Of a stretch of DNA of 64,000 nt, positions 8,266-17,079 are shown in pieces. A program made the position numbers and the translations under genes. Each line of letters begins with the position of its first letter. Positions within the stretch are counted from its first letter, which is position 1. Source of the DNA: Clostridiales bacterium UBA1390 (GTDB lineage Bacteria; Bacillota; Clostridia; Lachnospirales; Bianqueaceae); the NCBI GenBank assembly GCA_002305315.1, contig DBQQ01000046.1:24079-88078 (forward strand), written 5' to 3'. The notes beneath the pieces are model-generated. The model made no database searches. It was not told where the DNA came from and saw nothing but the letters and a program-made list of their open reading frames with translations.

Positions 8266-10176
8266 CTAGTATCCTCGCTGATAACGGGTATATTCATAAA
8301 ATTGCTGCTTTCTTTCATACATCTGCTTCTCTTCGGACTTTACCAGTGTATCCATGTCGGATATAGCTTTCTCCCACGCAATTCCCACCGATACGTAGAT
8401 TCCATTCTCCTCTAGTTTTCGTCTTATATCCTCGCCTTTATAACGTACATTTTTCTCCTCTTCGTCAACGACAAAAGCAACAAACTCATCGCCTCCTATT
8501 CTATATGTAAAGGAAAATCCGTACTGACGCTGCAATTCTTCCGCTACTCGCTTCAGTGCCTGATCTCCTGCGCCGTGTCCCTGCTGATTATTCAGTTCAT
8601 GCAGTCCATTCACATCCATATAGACGCAGGCTAAGGAGGTATGATACATCTTCGGATACTTGGGAAGATCCGCCTCATAGCGATTTCGATTATAGATGCC
8701 CAGCAAAGCATCTGTCTCCCCCTGCTCTCGCATCGAATCGTAAGACTGCATATTCCGATACAGCATGCTAAAATTGAGTCCCATGCTCTTAAACAATTCT
8801 ACCAAATCTCCTGTATCCGCAGCATTGCAAGCCAGAAGTACGCCATATAGATGCCCATCCGCATTCTTAATGGGAACAGCGATCATATTTTTCATATTTT
8901 TTTCCCACGGAAGCCACTTCTGCAGCACGGCCGCGTCATGAGCCGCAAAGTAATCATGTCCTTCTCTAAAATATGCCAGCAATGCGAGCATATTGCGTTC
9001 CCACTTCTCTTTTTTCTTCTCTTTATGTTTGTCTTCTTTTTGCCAAAGATATGTCAGCTTCTCTTGATTCGCTGCTGACATCTGTAAAACAACCTCATCG
9101 GCCGCTATTGTCTCTCCCACCTTCGCTAAGGCTAACTGAATGTTCTCATGTTTCACATGTGCATCAAATAAAAGTTTTCCCACATCATATATATAATGCG
9201 CCACATCCAAGCTGCGCTGTTTTTCTTTACTTTCTTCACGGACAAACCAGACGCCGGATAAAAAGACCAGTAAAAAACAAGCCCCTTCAAACACGAGAAA
9301 ACAATTCGTAATCGAACGAATTTCATGGGCGTCTGATAAAACTACCTCTTCCGGCACCGATAACGCGATTCGCCAATCATTTATCGCAAGCGGCATATAG
9401 TACATATATAAGAAAGAGCCTGTCGTCTGAGAAACAAAAACCACATAGTCTCTTTTTCCATCAATCAGACCCTGCTTCAATTGTTCGTGATTATACCCAG
9501 GAGCCATTGTCCGAGTTCCCTCTGCCCATATATTGCCCAATTCCTCGTCTTCATGCCAGGTATCCACCAAAAAATCCCCATCCGATCCTTCGATGATATA
9601 GATGGCTGCCTGATCGTCATACGGCCGCACAATAAAATTTTGGGGCAGACTTCCCAGTTCCACCACACCATAGAGCATGGCTATCGTTTCTCCCTCTCGA
9701 ACAACCGGAACATAGTGACGAAGAATGTATTCATGTTCCCCGCTCCAGTCCCGCGTTCTCTCCGAAATATGGGCTCCTCGTTCCGCCTCTTCTGCAAAAG
9801 AGATTTGTCCATTCACATTTACTTTTTTTCGTTCTCGGATCAGCACTGTATCATCTGGCAGCAGCAACTCTAGACGAGACATCATGCCAATTGTGATGTA
9901 AGATCCTAAAATATCCCATACCTCTTGCGAGGCTAGATCATCACAACCGGCAATCACCGTTGCCAAAAGTTCCAGCTGTTCCCGATCTGCTTTCGCATGC
10001 GCTTCTATCTCTCGCGCCATTTCTTCTGCTTCCTGATACAATTGCTCAAAGCTTCTTTCTTCTTCCACACGATCTATCCATTCCTTCTCTACCAAAAACC
10101 CTATCACCATCAAAAAAATCAAGATCATCATGGCTACCATAGAACGATGTCTAAAGATTCTTCTTACGCTTCTCAT
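8266..10176 (-). CDS. Membrane diguanylate cyclase (sensor domain plus GGDEF)
   Basis: Makes cyclic-di-GMP from two GTP. 636 aa: transmembrane helix at about 14-30, an extracytoplasmic Cache-like sensor at about 31-280, a second helix at about 283-303, a GAF-like middle region, and a C-terminal GGDEF domain at about 470-625. The active-site motif is intact (YRIGGDEFVAF). I do not see the RxxD inhibitory site just before it, so product inhibition may be absent. Starts 27 bp downstream of the hybrid kinase, which has a similar membrane sensor, and belongs to a block with an HD-GYP phosphodiesterase. The ligand is unknown. Confidence 0.9.
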   Translation of the reverse strand: MRSVRRIFRHRSMVAMMILIFLMVIGFLVEKEWIDRVEEERSFEQLYQEAEEMAREIEAHAKADREQLELLATVIAGCDDLASQEVWDILGSYITIGMMSRLELLLPDDTVLIRERKKVNVNGQISFAEEAERGAHISERTRDWSGEHEYILRHYVPVVREGETIAMLYGVVELGSLPQNFIVRPYDDQAAIYIIEGSDGDFLVDTWHEDEELGNIWAEGTRTMAPGYNHEQLKQGLIDGKRDYVVFVSQTTGSFLYMYYMPLAINDWRIALSVPEEVVLSDAHEIRSITNCFLVFEGACFLLVFLSGVWFVREESKEKQRSLDVAHYIYDVGKLLFDAHVKHENIQLALAKVGETIAADEVVLQMSAANQEKLTYLWQKEDKHKEKKKEKWERNMLALLAYFREGHDYFAAHDAAVLQKWLPWEKNMKNMIAVPIKNADGHLYGVLLACNAADTGDLVELFKSMGLNFSMLYRNMQSYDSMREQGETDALLGIYNRNRYEADLPKYPKMYHTSLACVYMDVNGLHELNNQQGHGAGDQALKRVAEELQRQYGFSFTYRIGGDEFVAFVVDEEEKNVRYKGEDIRRKLEENGIYVSVGIAWEKAISDMDTLVKSEEKQMYERKQQFYEYTRYQRGY

Positions 10177-10203
10177 ATACCCTTCCTCAACTTGCCAACA
10201 CTT

Positions 10204-12717
10204 TCACATAGGATCCTCATCTGTATGCCGTTTCCGCATCACTATTTGCTGCAATTGCTCCGATAAAATCCGAAAATCAATCGGCTTAGAAATATGTCCA
10301 TCCATCCCTGCCGCTTTTGTAGCAGCCAGGTCCTCGGCAAACGCATTAGCTGTTACTGCGATTATCGGGACTATCTTTGCGTCACTGCGATTCAGATTTC
10401 GAATAGTCCGCGCCGCCGTACATCCATCCATCTCCGGCATTTGCATATCCATCAAAATCACTTGAATCTCCGACTCTTTTGATGATGCAAAGATTTCCAC
10501 AGCCTCTCGGCCATTCCAAGCCTGCAGAACTTTAGCTCCAAACATTGTCAGAAATTCTTCTGCTACTTCCATGTTGATCTCATTATCCTCTGCTACTAAA
10601 ATGGTTTTTCCCTCCAAAAAGTCTTCCCTACATTCCGTCTTTTTTTCTTCTTCCTCTTCGGCTCCATAGACTCGCTGAAAAGGAAGGGTCACAGTAAATG
10701 TGCTTCCCTCCCCCAGTTGGCTTTCCACCGAAATCTCTCCATTCATTTGCGTGATGATGTTCTTGGTAATAGCCATACCTAACCCTGTTCCTGAAATACT
10801 TCTGGCACTGAATCTCGTCTCTCGTTCATAAGGCTCAAAAACTTTCTGCAAAAACTCCTGTGACATGCCGATACCTGTATCCTTCACTACAATCTGATAC
10901 TTGGCATACTCTTGTTGATTCACCTCAAAAACCGAAAGAGAGATCTCATCTCCCGCCTCTGTAAACTTGACCGCATTGGATAATAAATTATTTAGAATCT
11001 GTGTAAGTCGGAATTCGTCTCCATAAACCTCCGTATTCAGCAGAGTATAGGATGTCCGACATATTTTGCCCTCTTGTTCTATCTGCGGTATGAACTGACT
11101 CATACAGTCCTCCATACATCGCCGCAGGTTGAAATGTTTGTTCTCTAACGTCAGTCTCCCATTCTGCATGCGGGACATTTCCAGAATATCGTTAATCAGC
11201 CCCAGGAGCTGTCGTGCAGAATATCGAAGCTTCCCTACATATTCTTTTACTCGTTTCGGATCCTCCGCATATTTCTCACAGAGTTCCAGCATCCCCAGTA
11301 TCGCATTCAACGGCGTCCGCATATCATGAGACATGTTGGAGAAGAAATCGTTCTTGGATTTTTCACTTTCTTTCGCTGCTTCTAAAGATTCACGCAGCAG
11401 CCGCATCTGCCCTAATTGCTCTTTCTTTTCATCATTCACCTCTCGGAAGCAGAGAATAACCTCTTCTGGATTCAATGATTCATCAAAAAGCAAACGTACA
11501 TCCACCCAGCGATACTCGTCTCCAAATTTTCTCAGAAAATCACCGCCATAATTCCGTACACGCTTCGATACCAGGTCCCGAATATGTTCGGTGGAAAAAC
11601 TTATGCAGAAATCCTCAAAAGCGTTCTTTTCAATCACCTCTCCCGCCGTATGAATCAATTGATCATAATCTCCCTGTGCGGGGATACGCTGCCGCACATA
11701 ATCGGATCCCTTGATCATGTCATACATATTCTGCGCATAGTTGACCCGATAAATCGCATAATATGAATTTCCCAATGCCCGCATGGTGTCATTCGTGTGG
11801 CGGTACATTTTGTTTGCCTTCTTTTCTCGAAGGCTCATAATAATCATCACTACAAAAAACAAGGTTAAGATGACAATATACAGATTGGATAGTTCGTATA
11901 CTCCCTGCAAAAGCACCTGCTGCGGTATCGCCACAATGGAAATCCACCCATTAGACGCTATATCATAGTAAACCGACAGACGTTCTCCATCCGCATTGGT
12001 CACATAGGAATTAAAATCCTGAAAAGCCCCCTGACGAATCATATCTAAAATCATCGTAAAATTTTCCTGTGTGACATGGGAAGGAGACTGCGCATACAGA
12101 AGCGTTCCTTTAGAATCCCCCAACAAATAGGAGCTTTTTTCCGGCATATCATCGTACGCCGCGCTGCGAAGAAAATACTTAGGAAAAATATCAAACGCCA
12201 CCACATTATCCGTTCCCGGAATCGCCTGGGCAATGGTCACGACCATCTCCCCCGTGATTGCATCCGTATACCCATCTGTATATATGACGCTTCCCTCTGC
12301 CGCAATGGCTTTCTGATACCATTCGGTTTCCTTGGCATCATAAGTCTCGTCCCCTGCCCATGGATTCGCCGCTGCAATCTCTCCATCAATAACCGCATAT
12401 GGATCAATAATGTTAGCGCTCAAAGTATCCGCTACTGTCTGTAAATACGTCTTGATCCAACCTGCAGGATTCTCACTTCTCTCCAACTGATCCCCAATAT
12501 ACTTTGTACTCACCTGCATCAGTGTCTCATAAATGACAATATCCTTCTCGCCATCCACGGAATAACTGTGCGCCATCTCATTTCCCATTTTCTGAGCATT
12601 TTCCAGTAGGATCTTTCGAATCATAACAAGACTGCAAAGTGCGAGCGCTGTCAATAAAAACCAGACTATCACCCAACGATACAATTTGTATTGTCGCTCT
12701 TTCACCGGAGTTCTCAT
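10204..12717 (-). CDS. Hybrid sensor histidine kinase/response regulator
   Basis: Membrane phosphorelay protein of 837 aa. Order: transmembrane helix at about 13-34; a large extracytoplasmic dCache-like sensor up to about 275; second helix at about 277-297; a PAS-like linker; HisKA with phosphorylatable His in NMSHDMRTPLN at about 460; HATPase with N box (LNNLLSNAVKFT), G1 (DTGIGM) and G2 (GTGLGMA); and a C-terminal receiver at about 705-825 with acceptor Asp in ILMDMQMPEMDG and conserved Lys in HISKPID. No DNA-binding or Hpt domain is encoded, so the output must pass to another protein. It sits between the HD-GYP and GGDEF genes in the same direction, consistent with control of cyclic-di-GMP (inference). 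Confidence 0.93.
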   Translation of the reverse strand: MRTPVKERQYKLYRWVIVWFLLTALALCSLVMIRKILLENAQKMGNEMAHSYSVDGEKDIVIYETLMQVSTKYIGDQLERSENPAGWIKTYLQTVADTLSANIIDPYAVIDGEIAAANPWAGDETYDAKETEWYQKAIAAEGSVIYTDGYTDAITGEMVVTIAQAIPGTDNVVAFDIFPKYFLRSAAYDDMPEKSSYLLGDSKGTLLYAQSPSHVTQENFTMILDMIRQGAFQDFNSYVTNADGERLSVYYDIASNGWISIVAIPQQVLLQGVYELSNLYIVILTLFFVVMIIMSLREKKANKMYRHTNDTMRALGNSYYAIYRVNYAQNMYDMIKGSDYVRQRIPAQGDYDQLIHTAGEVIEKNAFEDFCISFSTEHIRDLVSKRVRNYGGDFLRKFGDEYRWVDVRLLFDESLNPEEVILCFREVNDEKKEQLGQMRLLRESLEAAKESEKSKNDFFSNMSHDMRTPLNAILGMLELCEKYAEDPKRVKEYVGKLRYSARQLLGLINDILEMSRMQNGRLTLENKHFNLRRCMEDCMSQFIPQIEQEGKICRTSYTLLNTEVYGDEFRLTQILNNLLSNAVKFTEAGDEISLSVFEVNQQEYAKYQIVVKDTGIGMSQEFLQKVFEPYERETRFSARSISGTGLGMAITKNIITQMNGEISVESQLGEGSTFTVTLPFQRVYGAEEEEEKKTECREDFLEGKTILVAEDNEINMEVAEEFLTMFGAKVLQAWNGREAVEIFASSKESEIQVILMDMQMPEMDGCTAARTIRNLNRSDAKIVPIIAVTANAFAEDLAATKAAGMDGHISKPIDFRILSEQLQQIVMRKRHTDEDPM

Positions 12718-12753
12718 GATCTTCTCCTTTGCATTATTATAAATTACATGTTT

Positions 12754-13368
12754 TTATCTGTACAATTTGCGAATTTCTTTTTCCTGGCTGAGAAAACACC
12801 CCAATAATCTGTCATTAAATATGCCGCATGCCCCATCCAAAATCATCCGCACAGCCGCATCTCCATCATAAGCTTCTTTATATACTCGATGACTTACCAA
12901 AGCGTCATATGCGTCTACCAGAGATACAATCTGGGCCCATAAAGAAATCTCTCCCCCTTTTAACCCATCCGGATACCCACGACCGTCCCACCTTTCATGA
13001 TGATGCCTGGCAATGTCATACGCATAGTGAAACAACGGCATTTCTTTGAACTGAGGAATCTTTTCTAACAGTCGCGCGCCCTGTATCGTATGCATTTTCA
13101 TGATCTCATACTCCTCCGCGGTCAACCTGCCTGGTTTATTCAAGATTGTATCGGGTACCGCTATCTTTCCTACATCGTGAAGCATCGCTGCCTCTGCAAT
13201 CTGCTCTGCCTCATACGGTGAGATCCCCTCTCCCAATGCCGTGTACGTCAAAAGGTACTTCGTCATGTCTCGAATTCGCTTTACATGTTCGCCAGATTCT
13301 TCACTTCGAAACTCCACCGCTGCCGAAAGCGCCTCCATAATCCCCTCCTGCACACGGTTGTGTTCCAT
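12754..13368 (-). CDS. HD-GYP domain protein (cyclic-di-GMP phosphodiesterase)
   Basis: Predicted to hydrolyse cyclic-di-GMP to GMP. 204 aa from the ATG at 13368, chosen because AGGAGG is 6 nt upstream; an in-frame start 11 codons earlier has no ribosome site. Both family signatures are complete: HDVGKIAVPD near residue 75 and HHERWDGRGYPDGLKGGE near 130, followed by DAYDAL. There is no sensory or receiver domain, so it is a bare catalytic unit and may be controlled by the adjacent hybrid kinase. It lies between the glycerate kinase and the kinase gene; the block is glycerate kinase, HD-GYP, kinase, GGDEF. Confidence 0.9.
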   Translation of the reverse strand: MEHNRVQEGIMEALSAAVEFRSEESGEHVKRIRDMTKYLLTYTALGEGISPYEAEQIAEAAMLHDVGKIAVPDTILNKPGRLTAEEYEIMKMHTIQGARLLEKIPQFKEMPLFHYAYDIARHHHERWDGRGYPDGLKGGEISLWAQIVSLVDAYDALVSHRVYKEAYDGDAAVRMILDGACGIFNDRLLGCFLSQEKEIRKLYR

Positions 13369-13435
13369 CTGTTTCCTCCTCACTTCGCTTGATGAGCACA
13401 TTTATCTGTCTTTATTTTTCCCCTCTGTACCAAAA

Positions 13436-14593
13436 CTATGCATTCTCTCTCTGCTCATGACAGCGAATGACATGAATAAAACGAATGATATTCTCCATCG
13501 TCAGCCGCAAGTCCTCCGGCGCACGCAGCTTTGATTTTTCATAGGGAATCGCTAACCGGTTGATGCTGAATACCGCACTGACTCCCTGCTGATACGCTTC
13601 TTCCATATCGTCCCCGATATCCCCGACAACGGCGACAAGCGGTACACCCGCTGCCTTTGTACGCTTTGCGATTCCGCTGATCACCTTGCCGCGTACACTC
13701 TGACTGTCGATCTTTCCTTCTCCTGAAAAGACCATGGTCGCCCCGGCCAGCTTCTCATCAAAATGCACCGTATCCAAAACCGTCTCGATTCCCATTTGCA
13801 GCCTGGCCCCTAAAAACGCCTGCATTCCGTATCCGAGCCCTCCAGCCGCACCAGCACCCGGGCAGTTTTCCTGGTCGCTCCCTACCGTCTCCCGCATGAT
13901 CTGCGCCAAGTGTCTCAGTCCCTGATCCAGAAGCTCTACACAGGCTGGGTCTGCTCCCTTCTGCGGTCCAAAAACATAGGCAGCTCCCTCCGGCCCGAAT
14001 AGTGGATTATCAATATCGCACATCGCCACGATTTCCATCTTCGCCAGCCGAGGATCCAAACCGTCGAGATCCACGCTGTGAATTCGATGCAGAGTTCCTC
14101 CTACGGGCACAAAGGCTTTTCCCTGCTCATCGCGAAAGACCACTCCTAATGCCGCCGCCATTCCGCAGCCGCCATCCGTCGTCGCGCTGCCTCCCAGTCC
14201 CAGAATCAATTTTGTACAGCCCACTTTTAAGGCATGCCGTATGAGTTCTCCTACCCCATATGTGGTGGCACCGGCTGCATCCGGTGTGCTTCCTACCTGG
14301 GGGAGACCCGCTGCAGCCGCCATCTCAATGACCGCCGTCTTCCCATCCTGCAAAAGCCCCCAAAAAGAATCTACCGTTTTCCCAAGAGGGCCTGTCACTC
14401 GCTCCACTCGTTTTTCTCCTCCTAATGCCGTCAGAAAGGCGTCCACGCTTCCCTCTCCACCATCCGCTACCGGAATCGAAATAATCTCCGCGTCTGGTTC
14501 AAAGCGTCGAATCGCCTTTTCCATAATCTGGCATATTGTCGCGGAACTCATCGTCCCCTTAAATGAGTCTGGCATAAGTATATAACGATTCAT
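13436..14593 (-). CDS. glxK: Glycerate kinase
   Basis: ATP-dependent phosphorylation of D-glycerate to 2- or 3-phosphoglycerate, feeding glycolysis; cytoplasmic. 385 aa, the length of the GarK/GlxK family. Seen: N-terminal MPDSFKGTMSS, PVADGGEGSVDAF near 40, LGLGGSATTDGGCGMAAALG near 130, and the C-terminal GEGKIDSQS motif near 290. It is first of four same-strand genes, but the 67-bp gap to the HD-GYP gene leaves co-transcription uncertain. The symbol is used in the family sense; whether 2- or 3-phosphoglycerate is made cannot be read from the sequence. Confidence 0.92.
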   Translation of the reverse strand: MNRYILMPDSFKGTMSSATICQIMEKAIRRFEPDAEIISIPVADGGEGSVDAFLTALGGEKRVERVTGPLGKTVDSFWGLLQDGKTAVIEMAAAAGLPQVGSTPDAAGATTYGVGELIRHALKVGCTKLILGLGGSATTDGGCGMAAALGVVFRDEQGKAFVPVGGTLHRIHSVDLDGLDPRLAKMEIVAMCDIDNPLFGPEGAAYVFGPQKGADPACVELLDQGLRHLAQIMRETVGSDQENCPGAGAAGGLGYGMQAFLGARLQMGIETVLDTVHFDEKLAGATMVFSGEGKIDSQSVRGKVISGIAKRTKAAGVPLVAVVGDIGDDMEEAYQQGVSAVFSINRLAIPYEKSKLRAPEDLRLTMENIIRFIHVIRCHEQRENA

Positions 14594-14774
14594 TGATTGA
14601 TTTCCCCTTTCCTATGCGCATTTGTATTCAGTATATCATATTTGTTCCATCCTGAAAAGCCATTTTTATCACATACGTTTCGTATTCGGCAGATACTTGT
14701 TGGATAAAACGCTCTTTTTTCACACAAAATATGGTAGAGTATAGATAGTAAAACCGGGGAAGGGAGTGGTATTC

Positions 14775-15110
14775 TTGTATACAGAATTAAGCCGCCGGAT
14801 CCGTTCTTTGCGAGAACAATATGGATTTAATCAGAAGTATGCGGCCGAAAAACTTTGTATCAGTCCACAAGCGTATTCCCATTATGAAAATGGCCGTCGT
14901 ACACCAGATATTGAAATGTTGCATAAGCTCTCTAAGCTCTACCACGTATCTATGGAATTTCTGTTGACCGGTGATTCCAGCGCGGATCTTCCTATTCCAG
15001 AAAACTCCATTGTTTTTCGCGATACACGGGATCTCACACGGGAAGAAATAGAAGAAGTTCGAATATTCATTGATTATCTTAAGTTTCGAAAATATCGTCA
15101 TCAATTCTAA
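14775..15110 (+). CDS. XRE family helix-turn-helix regulator
   Basis: Small DNA-binding protein of about 111 aa. The HTH_3 domain covers about residues 3-60 (RIRSLREQYGFNQKYAAEKLCISPQAYSHYENGRRTPD, described here by its Gln-Lys turn and YSHYENG recognition segment). The C-terminal 45 residues are acidic with a basic tail. The start is uncertain: GTG at 14766 is in frame, but the purine-rich GGGGAAGGGA at 14756-14765 is better spaced for the TTG at 14775. Its stop codon lies inside a 23-bp perfect inverted repeat. Targets are unknown; the divergent neighbour is glycerate kinase. Confidence 0.85.
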   Translation: MYTELSRRIRSLREQYGFNQKYAAEKLCISPQAYSHYENGRRTPDIEMLHKLSKLYHVSMEFLLTGDSSADLPIPENSIVFRDTRDLTREEIEEVRIFIDYLKFRKYRHQF

Positions 15111-15154
15111 GAAGAAGGGCACGGCGCCAGTTGGCGCCGTGCCCTTCTTCTTAG
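15107..15154. terminator. Bidirectional terminator, 23-bp perfect inverted repeat
   Basis: Positions 15107-15129 pair perfectly with 15132-15154 across a 2-nt centre. The left arm contains the TAA of the XRE gene and the right arm ends 3 bp before the stop of the convergent gene. The GC-rich core GGGCACGGCGCC is flanked by CTTCTTCTTAG on both strands. Confidence 0.8.
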
Positions 15155-15157
15155 ATA

Positions 15158-15682
15158 TTATGCTCTCATCTTCGCCGTGAAGACGGCTCTCTTCAAAAGC
15201 TCCTTTGGTGGATAGTTTCGATAGATTTCCCGTACCGTCTCTTGATACTGCTGCATGGAAAAATCCGTCCGCTCCTGATCCTCCAAAATTAAATCGCGCA
15301 TCTTGAAGGATGACGCTGTATCCAGATGCATGAGCCGATGCTCCATCAGGACATTGGTATCGCAGTCTACCAGAAAAGCATCCACCGCGTATCCCTGATT
15401 GGGTTTGAGATCCGGAAAGCGCTTAAACGACTCCGACAAATGTGTACTGTATGGCACATCCATCCAGCTCATAGGCGCAAATCGGGATAAGATAAACAGG
15501 GTATCCTTCAGTTTGGCAACTGCTAACTGTGCATTCCCCTGGCAAAATGCCTCCCTCTCTTGTCCTGTGGGCTTCCGGAAATAATAAATCAACATCATCG
15601 TATAGGGTTCGACGGAGAAGACCACGCCCTCCTCTGTCTGCGGTGGCAGCGGAAACTTCTCGCCCTTCTGAAACGACAGCAT
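15158..15682 (-). CDS. Conserved-type hypothetical protein following purA
   Basis: I do not recognise this 174-aa protein. No signal peptide, transmembrane helix or cofactor motif is apparent. It is mixed alpha/beta in character, with a hydrophobic start (VVFSVEPYTMMLIYYF) and a helical basic C-terminus (NYPPKELLKRAVFTAKMRA). It starts 16 bp after the purA stop and is probably co-transcribed with it, then ends at the 23-bp inverted repeat. No link to purine synthesis is shown beyond position. Confidence 0.75.
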   Translation of the reverse strand: MLSFQKGEKFPLPPQTEEGVVFSVEPYTMMLIYYFRKPTGQEREAFCQGNAQLAVAKLKDTLFILSRFAPMSWMDVPYSTHLSESFKRFPDLKPNQGYAVDAFLVDCDTNVLMEHRLMHLDTASSFKMRDLILEDQERTDFSMQQYQETVREIYRNYPPKELLKRAVFTAKMRA

Positions 15683-15698
15683 ATAGATTCCCTCTTCC

Positions 15699-17003
15699 TT
15701 ATATGTTCAGCCATTCATTGACAGGGCCCCAGGATACGATTTTATTGCGTCCCGATCCCATTTCTAATACCATGACCTTCGCACCCGTCAATTCTTCGAT
15801 TCGCTCTACGAAGTCCTTTGCGGCCTGCGGCAGTTCCTCATAGGCGTTACAGCCTTCAATCTGTCCCCAACCTGGTAGTGTTTCGTACACGGGTTCACAT
15901 TCTGACAGCCATTCCGAATTCGCCGGAAATACCTGGATCAGATCGTCACCATGCCGATACCCCACACAGATCTTGACTTCCTTTATATCCCGCAACGCAT
16001 TCATCTTGGTCAGAGCCAGGCCCTCCAATCCATTGACTCGTACCGCATACCGCGCAGCTACCGCATCGAACCACCCAATCCGTCGAAAATTTCCATTGGG
16101 CTCATATTCATCTCCCCGCTCTCTAAGTTCGCTGCCCTCCGGTCCAAAAATCTCTGTCGGGAAGGGGCCCCGTCCGGTTCTCGTCGTATATGCTTTCATG
16201 ACGCCCAGCGTATGTGTAATGCTTCCCAATCCTACACCACAACCGCAGGCCACACCGCCGATCGTCGGATGAGACGACGTGACATAAGGGTATGTTCCAT
16301 AGTCCGGATCTAGCATCGTTGCCTGCGCGCCCTCAAAGATAACCCTCTTACCCTCTTTCAGCATGTCATCCAGGAGTTTTCCAGTATCCATGATATAAGG
16401 CTGAAGCTGTTTACCATATTCCAAATATTTTTCAATGATCTCCTCAGCGTCTACCTGCTGAACGCCACCATAGATCCGAGTGATGATCCGATTCTTCACG
16501 GCGACATTGCTGCGTACTTTTTTGGTGAAGGTGTCTGGATCCAGAAGATCACACATCCGGATTCCTATGCCCTCTACCTTATCCATATAACAGGGACGAA
16601 TCCCCTTTCGCGCACCGGCCGGATCGCCTTCCTCCCGATCCTCTCTGGCTTCATCCATCAAGCCGTCCAGAATCAGGTGGTAGGGCATTACCAGATGTGC
16701 TCTTGAGCTGATGCGAATATTATCTACATATAATCCCTTATCACGCAGGAAATTTATTTCCTCAAGGAGTTCGGGTGGATTCAGCGCCGTACCATTTCCA
16801 AGAATACCTAGCACATGTGGATACAATATTCCACAAGGAATCGAGCGGAACCGATACTTCGTCCCGGCTACAACGACCGAGTGTCCCGCATTGTTCCCTC
16901 CAGATGTGCGAACTACCGCATCCGCGCTACCCGCCAACAGATCGACGATCTTTGCCTTTCCTTCGTCCCCCCACTGCGTTCCAATGATTGCAATACTGGA
17001 CAT
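15699..17003 (-). CDS. purA: Adenylosuccinate synthetase
   Basis: First committed step from IMP to AMP: IMP + aspartate + GTP to adenylosuccinate; cytoplasmic. 434 aa. Seen: GTP-binding GTQWGDEGKAK at the N-terminus (the usual second Gly after GK region is Ala here), GNNAGH near 37, the FEGAQATMLDPDYGTYPYVTSS block near 220, and LTKMNALRD near 330. Preceded by its own promoter and followed at 16 bp by the unknown 174-aa gene. The promoter shares an unusual sequence block with that of purE. Confidence 0.97.
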   Translation of the reverse strand: MSSIAIIGTQWGDEGKAKIVDLLAGSADAVVRTSGGNNAGHSVVVAGTKYRFRSIPCGILYPHVLGILGNGTALNPPELLEEINFLRDKGLYVDNIRISSRAHLVMPYHLILDGLMDEAREDREEGDPAGARKGIRPCYMDKVEGIGIRMCDLLDPDTFTKKVRSNVAVKNRIITRIYGGVQQVDAEEIIEKYLEYGKQLQPYIMDTGKLLDDMLKEGKRVIFEGAQATMLDPDYGTYPYVTSSHPTIGGVACGCGVGLGSITHTLGVMKAYTTRTGRGPFPTEIFGPEGSELRERGDEYEPNGNFRRIGWFDAVAARYAVRVNGLEGLALTKMNALRDIKEVKICVGYRHGDDLIQVFPANSEWLSECEPVYETLPGWGQIEGCNAYEELPQAAKDFVERIEELTGAKVMVLEMGSGRNKIVSWGPVNEWLNI

Positions 17004-17045
17004 GTTCTCACTCCTCCTTCTTATTTACACTCTCGTGTATCTTTT

Positions 17046-17074
17046 ATATTACACCATTTTGTCGAAAAATGCAA
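17046..17074 (-). promoter_or_regulatory. purA promoter
   Basis: Minus strand TTGCAT, 17 bp, TAATAT. The -35 lies in AGAAAGGTTGCATTTTT, which recurs in nearly the same form at the purE promoter. Confidence 0.65.
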
Positions 17075-17079
17075 CCTTT

